Counted from the stretch's first letter, positions 1 through 9,053 are shown. The stretch is 64,000 nucleotides of DNA from SHZL01 sp963784425 (GCA_963784425.1 CAWARM010000007.1:124001-188000), one strand, 5' to 3'. Made by a program: numbers and translations. Notes: generated by a model from the sequence alone, not told the origin.

Positions 1-408
1 GCCCAGTAGAAGTCATATGGGAACCAGCGCAGGAAACCAAACACCCGGAGAAAAAGCCCGTTGAGCCAGGACTGCCTGAACACCGTGCCATGCACCAGTT
101 CGTGCTCGGCATTGCTCATGAAGGCGCAAACCGTGCCATGCAGCAAACAGCACCGGGATCAGCAGCAACCAGGACAGTTGCTGCACATACACTGCCAGAC
201 TGCCCGTCAGAATCATCAGGCCAAGGAACCCACCGGCCTGGGCAAGCCCTTTCACGTTGTTGCGTTCATTGAGTTTCTGCAGCAGGCTGGGCTCCACCGG
301 GCTCCGATACCAGTTGACTACCAGGTCATGGTCAAACTTGGTTCTCGCAACGGAGTCTTCCATGGGTTTCAGCGCTAGCAAAGGCGTCAGTTGCGACGCG
401 GGAGCCAT
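1..408 (-). CDS. Fatty-acid desaturase, N-terminal part (window edge, frameshifted)
   Basis: The N-terminal reading frame gives a soluble segment with the stretch KFDHDLVVNWYRSP and then two hydrophobic membrane segments. Near position 144 the frame breaks. In the next frame the protein continues with HGTVCAFMSNAEHELVHGTV, which carries the HExxH histidine box of membrane di-iron fatty-acid desaturases, followed by a Trp-rich stretch reaching the window edge. The break equals one extra base, so this is either a sequencing error or a recent pseudogene. The start is uncertain: Met codons at 465, 408 and 363 are all possible. I chose 408 because the AATCCCATTAAT motif then lies upstream. The catalytic C-terminal part is outside the window, so the substrate cannot be inferred. 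Confidence 0.7.
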
Positions 409-457
409 TTTGGGCCGGATTAATAAGGCAGTTGAAAAGCTGAAGCAAGTTAGCAAT

Positions 458-469
458 AATCCCATTAAT
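458..469. promoter_or_regulatory. Shared promoter motif AATCCCATTAAT (copy 1)
   Basis: This 12-mer lies in the 406-bp divergent region between the desaturase and the GntR gene. It recurs identically at 4873-4884 upstream of the TonB receptor, and a one-base-longer variant (AATCCCATTTAAT) lies at 673-685. The variant extends into the palindrome CCCATTTAATGGG. A shared operator, perhaps for the adjacent GntR protein, is an inference. Otherwise this intergenic stretch holds only A/T-rich sequence and no other gene that I can support. Confidence 0.3.
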
Positions 470-672
470 TGTCAATTTTTTAGCCCGAAGATCCGTCCAG
501 ATCTCAAAGATGCCAATGTAGGTCAAATGCTACCACCCGGCACGGCCGGAAACGTGCGGGGAGGTCCCCCGCAAAAAACAATATACATATGAAAAACAAA
601 AGATATATCAGCATATATCGTTGCCTGACCATAGGAGTGCCAGGAGTGGCTTCAGGTCTGCCGAGAAAATTT

Positions 673-688
673 AATCCCATTTAATGGG
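673..688. promoter_or_regulatory. Palindromic variant of the AATCCCATTAAT motif
   Basis: AATCCCATTTAATGGG contains the inverted repeat CCCATT-T-AATGGG. It sits about 130 bp upstream of the GntR-family start. A related inverted half site (CAATGGGATGATTTG) follows roughly 25 bp downstream. Autoregulation by the GntR protein is possible but not shown. Confidence 0.3.
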
Positions 689-814
689 CGGATTGGATAA
701 ACTCAATGGGATGATTTGCATTTAGTTGAGACGCAATAGGAGACTTTGAGTGGTGTGCAAAATGTGCAACGAGCGGCACTTCCCGACAAGTCACACTGCG
801 CTCACAGGGGATGA

Positions 815-1540
815 ATGATGAAAAAACCTTCCGTCAGGGGCCAGATCAAGTCGGTGGTGGATACGTTGGGGCAACGCATTGCGACAGGACAGTATGCTGA
901 GGGTGAAACCCTGCCGGTTGAGCAGGCCCTGGCCGATAGCCTGGGAGTTGGCAGAAACGCACTGCGCGAAGCGGTCAAGGTTTTGTCTGGCAAGGGGCTG
1001 ATTTCCACTGCACCCAGGAGTGGGACGAAGATCCGTCCCAAGAGCGAGTGGAACATGCTGGACCCTGACGTGTTGTCCTGGCACGCCAATCCCGAGACCG
1101 CTACTCCGGGGTTCCTGCTCGAGCTGCTGGAAATTCGCCGCATCGTGGAACCCAAAGCCGCAGAACTGGCGGCTACCCGCGCGACCCGGGAAGATGTTGC
1201 GGCCATCCTGACTGCCTTCGACGACATGCAGCGGTTCGACAAGGACCTGGAGCAGCGCCTGATCGCAGACATCCAGCTGCACACGGCCATACTGGTTGCG
1301 TCCCACAACGCTTTTATCAGTAACTTCAAGTACGCCGTGGCGACCTATCTGAAGGCGCATTTCAAAATCGGCGGGGAAAATACCAACGAGGAGAACCTTA
1401 AACTGGACGTCGAATTGCACCATGACATAGCCTGGAGCATTGCCAGGGGCAAGGCCAAGTCAGCCTATGCCGCAACCGTCAAGATGCTCCACCATGGACG
1501 GATAGGGGTTGAAGCGGCCGGGCGCGGCAAAGACTCTTGA
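815..1540 (+). CDS. GntR-family (FadR/FCD subfamily) regulator, DgoR-like
   Basis: A 241-residue transcription factor. Residues about 10-75 form the winged helix-turn-helix (GETLPVEQALADSLGVGRNA, then LREAVKVLSGKGLI). The linker carries WNMLDPDVLSW, a hallmark of the DgoR/sugar-acid branch of FadR-type regulators. Residues about 105-230 form the all-helical FCD ligand domain, with Asp/His metal-ligand candidates in DIQLHTAIL and LHHDIAW. The start is preceded by AGGGG. By family, it probably senses a sugar acid or a similar carboxylate. Its neighbours are a desaturase and a TonB receptor. The mannonate dehydratase gene, a plausible DgoR-type target, lies 36 kb away, so its regulon is open. 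Confidence 0.85.
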   Translation: MMKKPSVRGQIKSVVDTLGQRIATGQYAEGETLPVEQALADSLGVGRNALREAVKVLSGKGLISTAPRSGTKIRPKSEWNMLDPDVLSWHANPETATPGFLLELLEIRRIVEPKAAELAATRATREDVAAILTAFDDMQRFDKDLEQRLIADIQLHTAILVASHNAFISNFKYAVATYLKAHFKIGGENTNEENLKLDVELHHDIAWSIARGKAKSAYAATVKMLHHGRIGVEAAGRGKDS

Positions 1541-1560
1541 CAAGGGCAGGCTTGCGCTTT

Positions 1561-1679
1561 GAACTAGAGGGGGTCAGTGAACTAGAGGGGGTCAGAGTAC
1601 ATTTTCCTTGATGGGGTTCTTCTACCCACGGCCTATGGTGAAAATGTACTCTGACCCCCTCTAGTTCACTCTGACCCCG
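1561..1679. repeat. Long inverted repeat (GGGGTCAGAG-type hairpin element)
   Basis: A perfect 28-bp inverted repeat has arms at 1579-1606 and 1640-1667 around a 33-base loop. The outer ends carry further partial copies (1561-1577 and 1668-1679), so the imperfect palindrome reaches about 38 bp per arm. The arms contain GGGGTCAGAG, which also starts the unrelated hairpin at 34985-35061. Such solitary palindromes resemble REP/RAYT-mobilised elements. No transposase lies nearby. It is placed between the convergent ends of the GntR and TonB-receptor genes. Confidence 0.75.
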
Positions 1680-1687
1680 TATTACCC

Positions 1688-1720
1688 AAAAAAAAGCCCC
1701 GCGTTCAGCGGGGCTTTCTC
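1688..1720 (-). terminator. Rho-independent terminator of the TonB-receptor gene
   Basis: A stem AAGCCCCGC / GCGGGGCTT with a 5-base loop GTTCA, followed on the minus strand by a run of eight T. It lies about 20 bp beyond the receptor stop codon. The weaker T-run on the other side could also stop plus-strand transcripts from the GntR gene. Confidence 0.85.
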
Positions 1721-1740
1721 ATTCCAAATGCTACTTCGGA

Positions 1741-4711
1741 TTAGCGGCTGAGCACGATCAGCTCAACACGGCGGTTCAGTGCCCGTCCAGCGTCCGTGTC
1801 ATTGGATGCTACCGGCTGTGCTTCGCCATAACCGCGAGCGGTCAAGCGGGTAGCGGTGATGCCCTTGCTTTCCAGGTAGTCTTTCACGGAAATGGCGCGG
1901 CGCTCAGACAGCTTCTGGTTGTACTCTTCCGAGCCCACGCTGTCGGTGTGACCGGCCACTTCCACCACGACTTTCTGCTGCTTATCGAGCAGGGCAACTG
2001 CCTTGTCGAGAATGGCCATGGCTTCCGGGGTCAGGGTGGCTTTGTCGAATTCAAAGTGCACGCCTTCCAGGGAAATAACCGCTTCCACTTCACAACCGTC
2101 CAGATCTACGACTGCACCCGGGCGGGTGTTGGGGCACTTGTCACGCTCATTCAGCACGCCGTCTCCATCCAGGTCCGGATTAGCCGGAGGTGCGGCAGGT
2201 GGTGGGGGTGGGGGTGGCGCCGACGGTGCTGGCTCGGGTTCATTACCGCCAAAAGTGTAGCTGACGTTAAAGCCAATGATCCGCGGGTGTGGGCGCAGGC
2301 GGATACCAGAGACACCGAAGTTCTCCTGTGTACCCGTGTAATAGTGCTCTTCGAACAGGTTCTCCACGTACGCGTTGAACGCCCAGGCGCCTGTGCTGAA
2401 ACCCGCACGCAGGTTGAACACGTCGAAGCTGGGTACTTTATACGGGAACTCACCATAGGGCAGTACCCGCACAATTCCTGAGTTCGGCGCCGGGCCAGTG
2501 GTCTGCTGATTGGTCAAAGCTTCGATATCCGAATACTGCGAGCCGCGAGCGAGATATTCCAGGCGCACCCAGGCGTCGCCGCCACCAACCTGCCAGTCAT
2601 ACTGCGGAATCAGGCTGAGCGTGTATTTCGGCGCCTTGGGCAAATCCAGGCCTTGCAGGTGAACCAGGAAACCACCGGTGAGCACTGCGTCGGTGTTACT
2701 GGTGATTTCGGAGTCGAGGTAACCGAGGTTTCCGGTTAAGCTGAAATGGTCAGTGGCTGCCCACATCAGTTCAATTTCGCCACCGCTTGCTTCGGCATTC
2801 CCGATATTGATGGTCTGTTCGAAGTTCGATGACAGGTCGCCCGGAGTCAGGAAGCGGAATGCTTCAAACTGCAGATCGCTCCATTGCAGGTCGAATATGG
2901 AAACATTCAGGCGCAGGCGGTTATCCAGAAGCTCGGATTTAAAACCGAGTTCGTAGTTCCACATGGTTTCCTCGTTGAACGGAATGGCAAATGCCGGAGC
3001 GCCAGGCTGGTTGGTGTTGTTGCCAACGCTGGTGCCGCCGGCTTTGTAGCCCTTGGATATGGTGGCGTAGACATTAACGTTCTCATTGAAGTCGTAGGCT
3101 GCTACAAATCGCGGCGTTACATCACTGAATTTCTCGCTGGCATCAGACACAGGGCGGGGAAAGTTCTGGAAGCTCTGGAAGAAATCATATCCGGGGCCAC
3201 CAGGATAGCCCGGTGAATCCGGGAAGCAGCAGGTCGGGCCAATGCCGTAGGAATGCACAAAGTTGTACACATCGTCCTTGGTGTAACGCGCGCCGGCCGT
3301 CAGGTCAAATGCTTCCGTTACATGATAGGTAAAGTCAGCAAATACCGCTTTGCTGGTGACCTTGAACTCTTTGTTATTGAGAGCTAAACCGAGACCATCG
3401 GGGAAAGGCGGAAGTACTCCAACACCGTTGATGGTTGCGGTTGCCTCGCTCGAAACGGCCACGTTATTTTGCTGCTTCTGATCATCGTGCGCATACATCA
3501 GGCCGGTGATGAAATCATATTTATCCTCGGTCATTTCGAGGCGCAGTTCGGAGCTCCAGGATTTTCCGTCGTAGTTGTTGTTGCGTTGCAATGCATTCAT
3601 GCCGCCAACCAGGTCATTGTCGAACTGACGGTCCAAATGGGCATCGATAAAGCCGGTAATCGACCTCAGCACTACGTTTTCATTGAAATTATGACTCAGG
3701 TTGAAAATGCCCACGGTGGATTTGTTATTGGAAAATTCATTAACATCATGGGACAACTTGTTGTAGTTGCCGTCCTTCCAAAAGCCGGTGCCCGGATCTT
3801 CAGCAACACCAATACCAAACGTATCGGCGCTATCCAGGTCAAGTACGCCGGAAGGTACGTTTTCATCTGTTCGCTGGTGTTCATCGGTATAGAAGAAGGT
3901 AGTTTTGATGAAGGTGTTTTCCGTAACATCCCAATCCGCACTGAAGCGTCCAAAAAAGGTGTCTCCACCCGAATCTTTGGCGCCGTTTGGTTGAACGTTA
4001 TTTTGCTACAGCACCGGGACAGTTCGACTGGGGTTTTCCGGCCGCGCAGATATTTTTCACCCAGCCGCCATTGTCCTCGTAGGAAACCACGGCGCGCATG
4101 CGGAACGTGTCCGATAGAGGCACATTCAGGATGCCGATCACGGTCCAGGAGTCGTTTGCGCCGTTGGCGGTCTCGTACCCGCCACGGAACTGGCCGCCGA
4201 ATTCATCGGTGGGGCGTTTGGTGGTCAGGTTCAGCGCACCACCCACGGCGTTACGGCCGAAATAGGTGCCTTGCGGGCCGCGCAGGACTTCCACGCGCTC
4301 CATGTCGGGTAACTGGGGATTGGCAACCTGGTTGGGCACGGACACGACACTGAAGTCATCGATGTAAATGCCGTTGGTGTTAATGAACCCATTCTCGCCG
4401 GATACCATGCCGCCGACACCGCGAATGGCAATACCTATACCACGCGAACCGGACTGGCCGTCTTCGGTGTAGCTCACATTGGGTGTCTGCAACATGTATT
4501 GGGTAGCGGCACCAATATTCGACCGCTCCAGTGCCTCGCCGGTGAAGGCGGTGACGCTGATGGGAACGTCCTGCAGGTTCTGTTCGCGACGCTGTGCCGT
4601 CACGGTTACTTCTTCAAGGGCGCCGCTGGATTCCTGCGCCAGCGCCTGTATGGGTGTCGCCGCAAGCGGCGCCAAAGTCATCGAAATGATTAGAGTCAGT
4701 AAGTTGCGCAT
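1741..4711 (-). CDS. TonB-dependent receptor fused to an OmpA-like peptidoglycan-binding domain (frameshifted)
   Basis: The start is preceded by AGGAGA. A signal peptide leads to a TonB box (LEEVTVTAQRR), then the plug domain (VEVLRGPQGTYFGRNAVGGA) and a beta barrel ending near SYTFGG. At 4001-4004 an A4 run (T4 on the plus strand) breaks the frame; removing one A rejoins the halves into about 989 residues. After the barrel come a proline-rich linker (about 825-844), a calcium-binding thrombospondin-3-like repeat (DLDGDGVLNERDKCPNTRPG) and a full OmpA C-terminal domain (about 878-989) with the motif GHTDSVGSEEYNQKLSERRA. The receptor part would import a ligand across the outer membrane and the OmpA part would anchor it to peptidoglycan. 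This domain order is unusual. The ligand is unknown. Confidence 0.85.
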
Positions 4712-4872
4712 GAAGTGCTATCTCCTGAAGGCCGACTGGCCACTTTTCGTAGTTTTTCGGGTCGGTTTGCGAAATCGCCCGATTTGACCGGCATCCCCAC
4801 CGCCTGCTTGCGCAGCTACGGTGTTCCCACTCTATCCAATAGGCGTCGCCGCAACGCTACCGGTGTCCATTA

Positions 4873-4884
4873 AATCCCATTAAT
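4873..4884. promoter_or_regulatory. Shared promoter motif AATCCCATTAAT (copy 2)
   Basis: Identical to the 12-mer at 458-469. It lies about 160 bp upstream of the TonB-receptor start and about 150 bp upstream of the VOC gene, inside the 320-bp divergent region 4712-5031. That region shows no other gene or terminator that I can support. The function is inferred only from recurrence in neighbouring promoters. Confidence 0.3.
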
Positions 4885-5031
4885 AGCCCATAGTCAACGG
4901 TTTATTAACAAAGCAAGCAACCCCCACGATGCGAGACAGGGCATGTGCAAAGGTGCGCGAACGAAGTATGCTGGGACAGGCATGGCTGGAATCAACCCGG
5001 CCACGTTCTGTAACGCCAGGAGAGACTGCCC

Positions 5032-5508
5032 GTGAGCCTCAAGCTGAATTACCGGTTACCGGCACTATTGTGTTTGGCTGTATTTCTGATTTCAAACCTT
5101 TTGGCGGAGGAATCCACTATTCAGCCACCCGCGATCAAAGAAAACACGATCATGTTCTATTACAAGGACCTTGCCGCAGTCGTGCCCTTTTACGAAAAGA
5201 CGCTGGGGCTCACCAAGACTTTTGACGAGGACTGGGTGAAAATCTTTCAGCTCACGCCAGGCTCTTCCATCGGCCTGGTGCAGGAAGGCGAAACCAGCTT
5301 TCATCGGGCGCAGGCAGACAATGCCGTGATGTTGAGTATTGTCACTGAGGACGTCGATGCCTGGTACCAGCGTTTGAAGGCGACCGAAGGCATCGTGTTC
5401 CTGAAAGAGATTTACAACAACGAGAACGTCCCGATCCGCGCCTTCCTGGTGGCAGATCCGGGCGGATACAGTATTGAATTTTTCCAATGGCTTGACGTGG
5501 AGAAATGA
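5032..5508 (+). CDS. Exported VOC (glyoxalase/dioxygenase-fold) protein
   Basis: 158 residues. A GTG start follows a good ribosome site (CAGGAGAG). The first ~25 residues (LPALLCLAVFLISNLLAEES) look like a cleavable signal peptide, which is unusual because most vicinal-oxygen-chelate proteins are cytoplasmic. The rest fits a VOC fold: YYKDLAAVVPFYEKTLGLT early and DPGGYSIEFFQW at the end, where the Glu is a typical metal ligand. Enzyme activity (glyoxalase, dioxygenase or binding protein) cannot be assigned. It is the first gene of a four-gene plus-strand cluster ending with a transporter. Confidence 0.75.
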   Translation: MSLKLNYRLPALLCLAVFLISNLLAEESTIQPPAIKENTIMFYYKDLAAVVPFYEKTLGLTKTFDEDWVKIFQLTPGSSIGLVQEGETSFHRAQADNAVMLSIVTEDVDAWYQRLKATEGIVFLKEIYNNENVPIRAFLVADPGGYSIEFFQWLDVEK

Positions 5509-5569
5509 AAGCATCAACCCGGCCGTCGGGCCGGGAAGATTTTCGAGAGAGAAACCCAAGGAGCTTTGA

Positions 5570-5806
5570 ATGAAACACAACAACGATGTGTCGCGACGCA
5601 AGTTCTTACAAACCGCAGCAAGTGCCGGCGTGGTGGCAGGAATGGCCACTGTGGCAATGCCCATGGCGGCCAATGCCAAGGCCGAACCAGACGCCAAGGC
5701 CGGGCCGGCAGAGGGTAGATCACGGCCTGAAGACCCATTGGAAAAAATACTCAATCGCTATGGCAGCGAATTGGGCTTTGTAAACCAAACCAGGCAGATC
5801 ACTTAA
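5570..5806 (+). CDS. Tat-signal mini-protein (78 aa)
   Basis: Starts 8 bases after AAGGAG. The N-terminus carries a textbook twin-arginine signal, SRRKFLQTA, followed by an Ala-rich hydrophobic segment and a likely cleavage site near ANAKA. That leaves only about 40 mature residues, which are charged and end LGFVNQTRQIT. It may be the small periplasmic partner of a redox enzyme, but no large partner is adjacent. I do not recognise the mature part. It is co-directional with the VOC gene upstream and the 118-residue protein downstream. Confidence 0.75.
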   Translation: MKHNNDVSRRKFLQTAASAGVVAGMATVAMPMAANAKAEPDAKAGPAEGRSRPEDPLEKILNRYGSELGFVNQTRQIT

Positions 5807-5844
5807 CAAGCCCACTTCACAGACAATAATCGGAGGTAAGGAAA

Positions 5845-6201
5845 ATGGCAGTTTTTGAGGTTGAATCCTGGTTGATTGCCGAGGGCAAGGATGAGGAACA
5901 CGATATCGAAATGCGTCGCTGGCTGGCCTGGGTGAAAGACCACCGTGACCTGTTTCCCGAGTGGAAAAGCGTGCGCTATTTTGAAAAACATGTTGCCGGG
6001 CCTGAGTCAGGCCGCCACCTGGTCATGTGGGAATACGAAAGCATGGCAGCGTTTGAGGCCTACAAGGCGAGGCGCAAGGATTACGAGGGGCCTTACAAGG
6101 AATACAAATTGAACGACCCGTATTACAAGGGTCTGTTCATCCATCACCTCATGACGGTGGATTTCTGGAAAGACCTGGAGCGCGATCTGTGGATTGAGTA
6201 A
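5845..6201 (+). CDS. Small protein with dimeric alpha/beta-barrel features
   Basis: 118 residues preceded by a strong site (CGGAGG). No signal peptide. Rich in Trp, Tyr and charged residues (EMRRWLAWVKDHRDLFPEW, SVRYFEKHVAGPESGRHLVM), with the spacing of small ferredoxin-like dimeric-barrel proteins such as NIPSNAP or stress-responsive Dabb domains. This fold assignment is from pattern only. It sits between the Tat mini-protein and the MFS transporter, 6 bp before the latter, so it is probably co-transcribed. Confidence 0.6.
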   Translation: MAVFEVESWLIAEGKDEEHDIEMRRWLAWVKDHRDLFPEWKSVRYFEKHVAGPESGRHLVMWEYESMAAFEAYKARRKDYEGPYKEYKLNDPYYKGLFIHHLMTVDFWKDLERDLWIE

Positions 6202-6207
6202 GAGCTT

Positions 6208-7536
6208 ATGATCATCGCACCTGACCTGGAACGCAGTCCGATGAGCCGGTTCCAGGTGGCCGCCATCGTGATGTGCACGCTGATCAACATGATGGACGGA
6301 TTTGATGTGCTGGTCATTGCGTTCACCGCGCCAGCCATTGCGGCCGACTGGCAGTTGTCCGGAACCGTGGTTGGCATGCTGCTCAGTGCGGGCCCGATGG
6401 GTATGGTCATAGGTTCCCTGGCGCTCGGTCCGCTGGCGGACAAGCACGGCAGGCGCAATATGATCCTGGTCTGCCTGGTCGTCATCACGGCTGGCATGTT
6501 GCTGTCGGGGTTCAGTCGGAACGCCAATCAACTGACCGCGATGCGCCTGCTTACCGGCATCGGGATCGGTGGCATCCTGCCGGGCCTGAACACCATCGTG
6601 GCCGAGTACTCCTCGCTTCGCTGGCGCAGCTTTTGGGTCAGCCTGCTGCAAACGGGCTACCCCATCGGCGCAACCGCAGGCGGCATATTGAGCGTAGTCC
6701 TGATCGCGCAATACGGCTGGCGTTCCGCATTCTTCCTGGGCGCCGTTGCCGCCGCCCTGATGATTCCCATGGTTTGGAAGGCGCTGCCGGAATCGCTGGA
6801 TTACCTGCTCACACGCCGCCCGGTGGACGCCCTGGAGCGGATCAATCATTTGCTGGGCAGGCTGGGCAAGCCCGGACTTGAAACCTTGCCGGCGGCAAAG
6901 CCAGATTCACCCAGGCGGAAAACAGGTTACGCAGATTTGTTTTCCGACGCGGTGCTGCGCAACAACGCCCTGTGGCTGAGCCTGGCGTTTTTCATGATGA
7001 TACTGGCGTTCTATTTTGTCATGAGCTGGACGCCAAAAATCCTGGTTGATTCCGGCATGTCAAATGCGCAAGGGATATCCGGTGGCATCCTGCTGAACGT
7101 AGGCGGGGTATTGGGTTGTTTGCTGCTGGGGTACCTGTCTTCCCAGCTGCCTTTGCCCCGGCTCGTTACCGTTTACGTCGTGTTAACCAGCGTCCTGATG
7201 GTGCTGTTCGCACACAGTGGAAGCGAGATCGGCACGCTGGTCCTGCTGGCTACCTGCCTGGGCTTTTTCCTGTTCGGGTCCATGGTCGGTTTATACGCCA
7301 TGGCGCCGCACCTGTTCCCTACGCAAAGCCGCGCGGCAGGAGTCAGCATCGCCATCGGATTTGGCCGGATCGGCGGTGTGACTTCACCGATGCTGGCGGG
7401 CGTTTTGTTTGATCATGGCTGGGCCCAGACGGATGGCTATATTATTTTTGCAGTGCCCCTGGTGGTCACGGCTTTTGCGGTCGTGCTGCTTGGCCGGGTG
7501 ATAAGCCGTTCGGAAGTCACGCAGCAACAGGCCTGA
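6208..7536 (+). CDS. MFS transporter, aromatic acid:H+ symporter (AAHS) type
   Basis: 442 residues with about 12 membrane segments. The first helix carries DGFDVLVIAFTAPAIA, the conserved DGFD motif of the AAHS family (PcaK, BenK, MhpT), and the loop 2-3 motif is LGPLADKHGRRNM. A large cytoplasmic loop follows helix 6 (residues about 190-240). It likely imports an aromatic or other organic acid with protons across the inner membrane. The ribosome site is weak. The start may be the Met at 6208 or at 6241 (MSRFQVA). It is the last gene of the plus-strand cluster starting at 5032. Confidence 0.85.
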   Translation: MIIAPDLERSPMSRFQVAAIVMCTLINMMDGFDVLVIAFTAPAIAADWQLSGTVVGMLLSAGPMGMVIGSLALGPLADKHGRRNMILVCLVVITAGMLLSGFSRNANQLTAMRLLTGIGIGGILPGLNTIVAEYSSLRWRSFWVSLLQTGYPIGATAGGILSVVLIAQYGWRSAFFLGAVAAALMIPMVWKALPESLDYLLTRRPVDALERINHLLGRLGKPGLETLPAAKPDSPRRKTGYADLFSDAVLRNNALWLSLAFFMMILAFYFVMSWTPKILVDSGMSNAQGISGGILLNVGGVLGCLLLGYLSSQLPLPRLVTVYVVLTSVLMVLFAHSGSEIGTLVLLATCLGFFLFGSMVGLYAMAPHLFPTQSRAAGVSIAIGFGRIGGVTSPMLAGVLFDHGWAQTDGYIIFAVPLVVTAFAVVLLGRVISRSEVTQQQA

Positions 7537-7563
7537 GCTTCGTTTCAGGTCCGCGCCGGTTTT

Positions 7564-7812
7564 TCAGGCCTGTTTCCTGGATCGGTGCCGCAGGCGGTAG
7601 CGGACCAGGAAAAACGGAAAGCCAAGGAAGTAAACCCAAACCATGGGATTGGCGAGCGCTTTGGCCACACCCGACAGGATGTCGTTCGGACTGACATACA
7701 CCTTGGTCTCCATGGACCGGTCCGGATCGGAATGGACTATCAGGTGGTCTTTCTTGTACTCAAAATGCCCGAAAACGAAATCGATGTCGGCAAGTTTGCT
7801 TCTTACTTTCAC
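7564..7812 (-). CDS. Small membrane-associated protein, family A (copy 1)
   Basis: 82 residues from a GTG start with GGAG upstream. It has an N-terminal half rich in charged residues (DIDFVFGHFEYKKDHLIVHS), the motif METKVYVSPND, and then a hydrophobic segment (MVWVYFLGFPFFLVRYRL) before a basic tail. I do not recognise the family. A paralogue lies at 13399-13656 (MGTKVYITPGD in the same place), and a DNA relic of a closer copy lies at 33088-33162. It is divergent from the cyclase gene across a palindromic operator. A membrane or envelope role linked to the catabolic genes is an inference. Confidence 0.65.
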   Translation of the reverse strand: MKVRSKLADIDFVFGHFEYKKDHLIVHSDPDRSMETKVYVSPNDILSGVAKALANPMVWVYFLGFPFFLVRYRLRHRSRKQA

Positions 7813-7839
7813 GTACGCTCCGCTTGCATTGGAAAGATA

Positions 7840-7853
7840 GTTTATATATAAAC
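7840..7853. promoter_or_regulatory. Perfect palindrome GTTTATATATAAAC (operator candidate)
   Basis: A 14-bp perfect palindrome in the divergent promoter between the small membrane protein (28 bp from its start) and the cyclase (42 bp from its start). The identical 14-mer occurs at 37960-37973 in the divergent promoter of mannonate dehydratase and the aminotransferase operon, with a degenerate copy at 38044-38057. Recurrence and placement suggest a binding site for one shared regulator. Confidence 0.6.
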
Positions 7854-7895
7854 AGAATATCCCGTTTTGGTTGGGATTGTCAAAGAGGACGCTAC

Positions 7896-8990
7896 ATGAG
7901 TAGTCGATCTGTTCGCTTGGTGCTGGTTGCGGCTGGCATGATTACCTGGATGCTCGGAGCGATTTGTAGCGGCGCCGCCATGGCGGACAATAACCCGGTG
8001 GATGAAAACTGGTGGCCCAGTGAATTCGGTGCGGACGATAAGTATGGAGCGCTGAACTACATCACGCCGGAAAAGCGCCTGGAAGCGGTCAAGCTGGTTA
8101 AACAGGGAAAAACACTCACCCTGGGGATGCCCTATCAGCAGGGTATGCCACTGGTTACGGGACGCACGTTTACCCTGTTGATTCCGGGTGCCGGCCAGCC
8201 CATGTGGGGGCCCATGCGTTGGCAAGGGGAGTCATTCAAACTCTCATTCAATGACGAAATCGTAACCAGCGAAATCGGCCAGGTTGGCACGCAGTTCGAC
8301 GGTCTCGGCCACCCGATGATTTGGGTGAATGGGGCCGAGGGCTGGGCGCAAGGCAATTACATGTACAACAAGCGGCGCCTGGAGGACACATCCAATGGCC
8401 ATGGCCTGCAGGTCAATGGTGTTGAGAATGCTGCCGAAATTGGTTTTTTTACCCGGGGCATCATGATTGATGTGCCGGCACTCAAGGGTCTCCAAAGACT
8501 GGAGAAAGGCTATGAAATTACCGTGGATGACTTTAATGCCGCCTTGAAACGCCAGGGCATAGCCGATGCCGGTAAGGGCGATGTCGTTTTGATTCGCACG
8601 GGCTGGATACAGTTATGGAAAAGTTACCTGGACGAGAATGGCAAAATCGCAGCGCCGGCGGAAGAGGTCAGGGCGGCTAACGAAGAATATGGCTCCAGTG
8701 AGCCGGGCGTTTCCGCTGAACTCTGCGAATACCTGGCGGGAAAGAAAATCGCCATGCTTCTGGCAGATCAAGGTGCTATAGAACCGGTCGACAACACCAA
8801 GGGCCCGAGTCCGCAGCCATTTGGTTACTGTCACATGAATCTGGTAGTAAGGCGCGGCATCTATCTGTTTGAAAACATCGACATGGAAGGACTGTCACAA
8901 GAACACGTTTATGAGTTCCTGTTCACCTGGGCGCCGCTCAAACTGGTGGGCGCGACTGGTTCACCCGGAAACCCCATAGTTGCCTGGTGA
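7896..8990 (+). CDS. Exported cyclase-family (kynurenine formamidase-like) hydrolase
   Basis: The start at 7896 is chosen because AGAGGA lies 7 bases upstream and a signal peptide begins there (LVLVAAGMITWMLGAICSG, cleavage near AAMA). The mature part belongs to the cyclase fold (PF04199-like). The metal-binding segment reads VGTQFDGLGHP, the GTQ-D variant of the usual HxGTHxDxPxH, and ALLADQGAIEP fits the later conserved region. Members hydrolyse cyclic or linear amides and related bonds (formylkynurenine, isatin). It is convergent with the FAH gene. A decayed fragment of a second copy lies at 33163-33260. Confidence 0.8.
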   Translation: MSSRSVRLVLVAAGMITWMLGAICSGAAMADNNPVDENWWPSEFGADDKYGALNYITPEKRLEAVKLVKQGKTLTLGMPYQQGMPLVTGRTFTLLIPGAGQPMWGPMRWQGESFKLSFNDEIVTSEIGQVGTQFDGLGHPMIWVNGAEGWAQGNYMYNKRRLEDTSNGHGLQVNGVENAAEIGFFTRGIMIDVPALKGLQRLEKGYEITVDDFNAALKRQGIADAGKGDVVLIRTGWIQLWKSYLDENGKIAAPAEEVRAANEEYGSSEPGVSAELCEYLAGKKIAMLLADQGAIEPVDNTKGPSPQPFGYCHMNLVVRRGIYLFENIDMEGLSQEHVYEFLFTWAPLKLVGATGSPGNPIVAW

Positions 8991-9053
8991 AGCCGCCCGG
9001 TAAGCGATGTGGCGTAGCCACGTAGCCGATTGCCGTTGTTCTGTAATTCGAAG

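Noticed and set aside
542..580. A GC-rich hairpin (GCGGGG-AGGT-CCCCGC) that might be a terminator
   Set aside because: The A-run follows the stem on the plus strand and there is no T-run on the correct side for either flanking gene.
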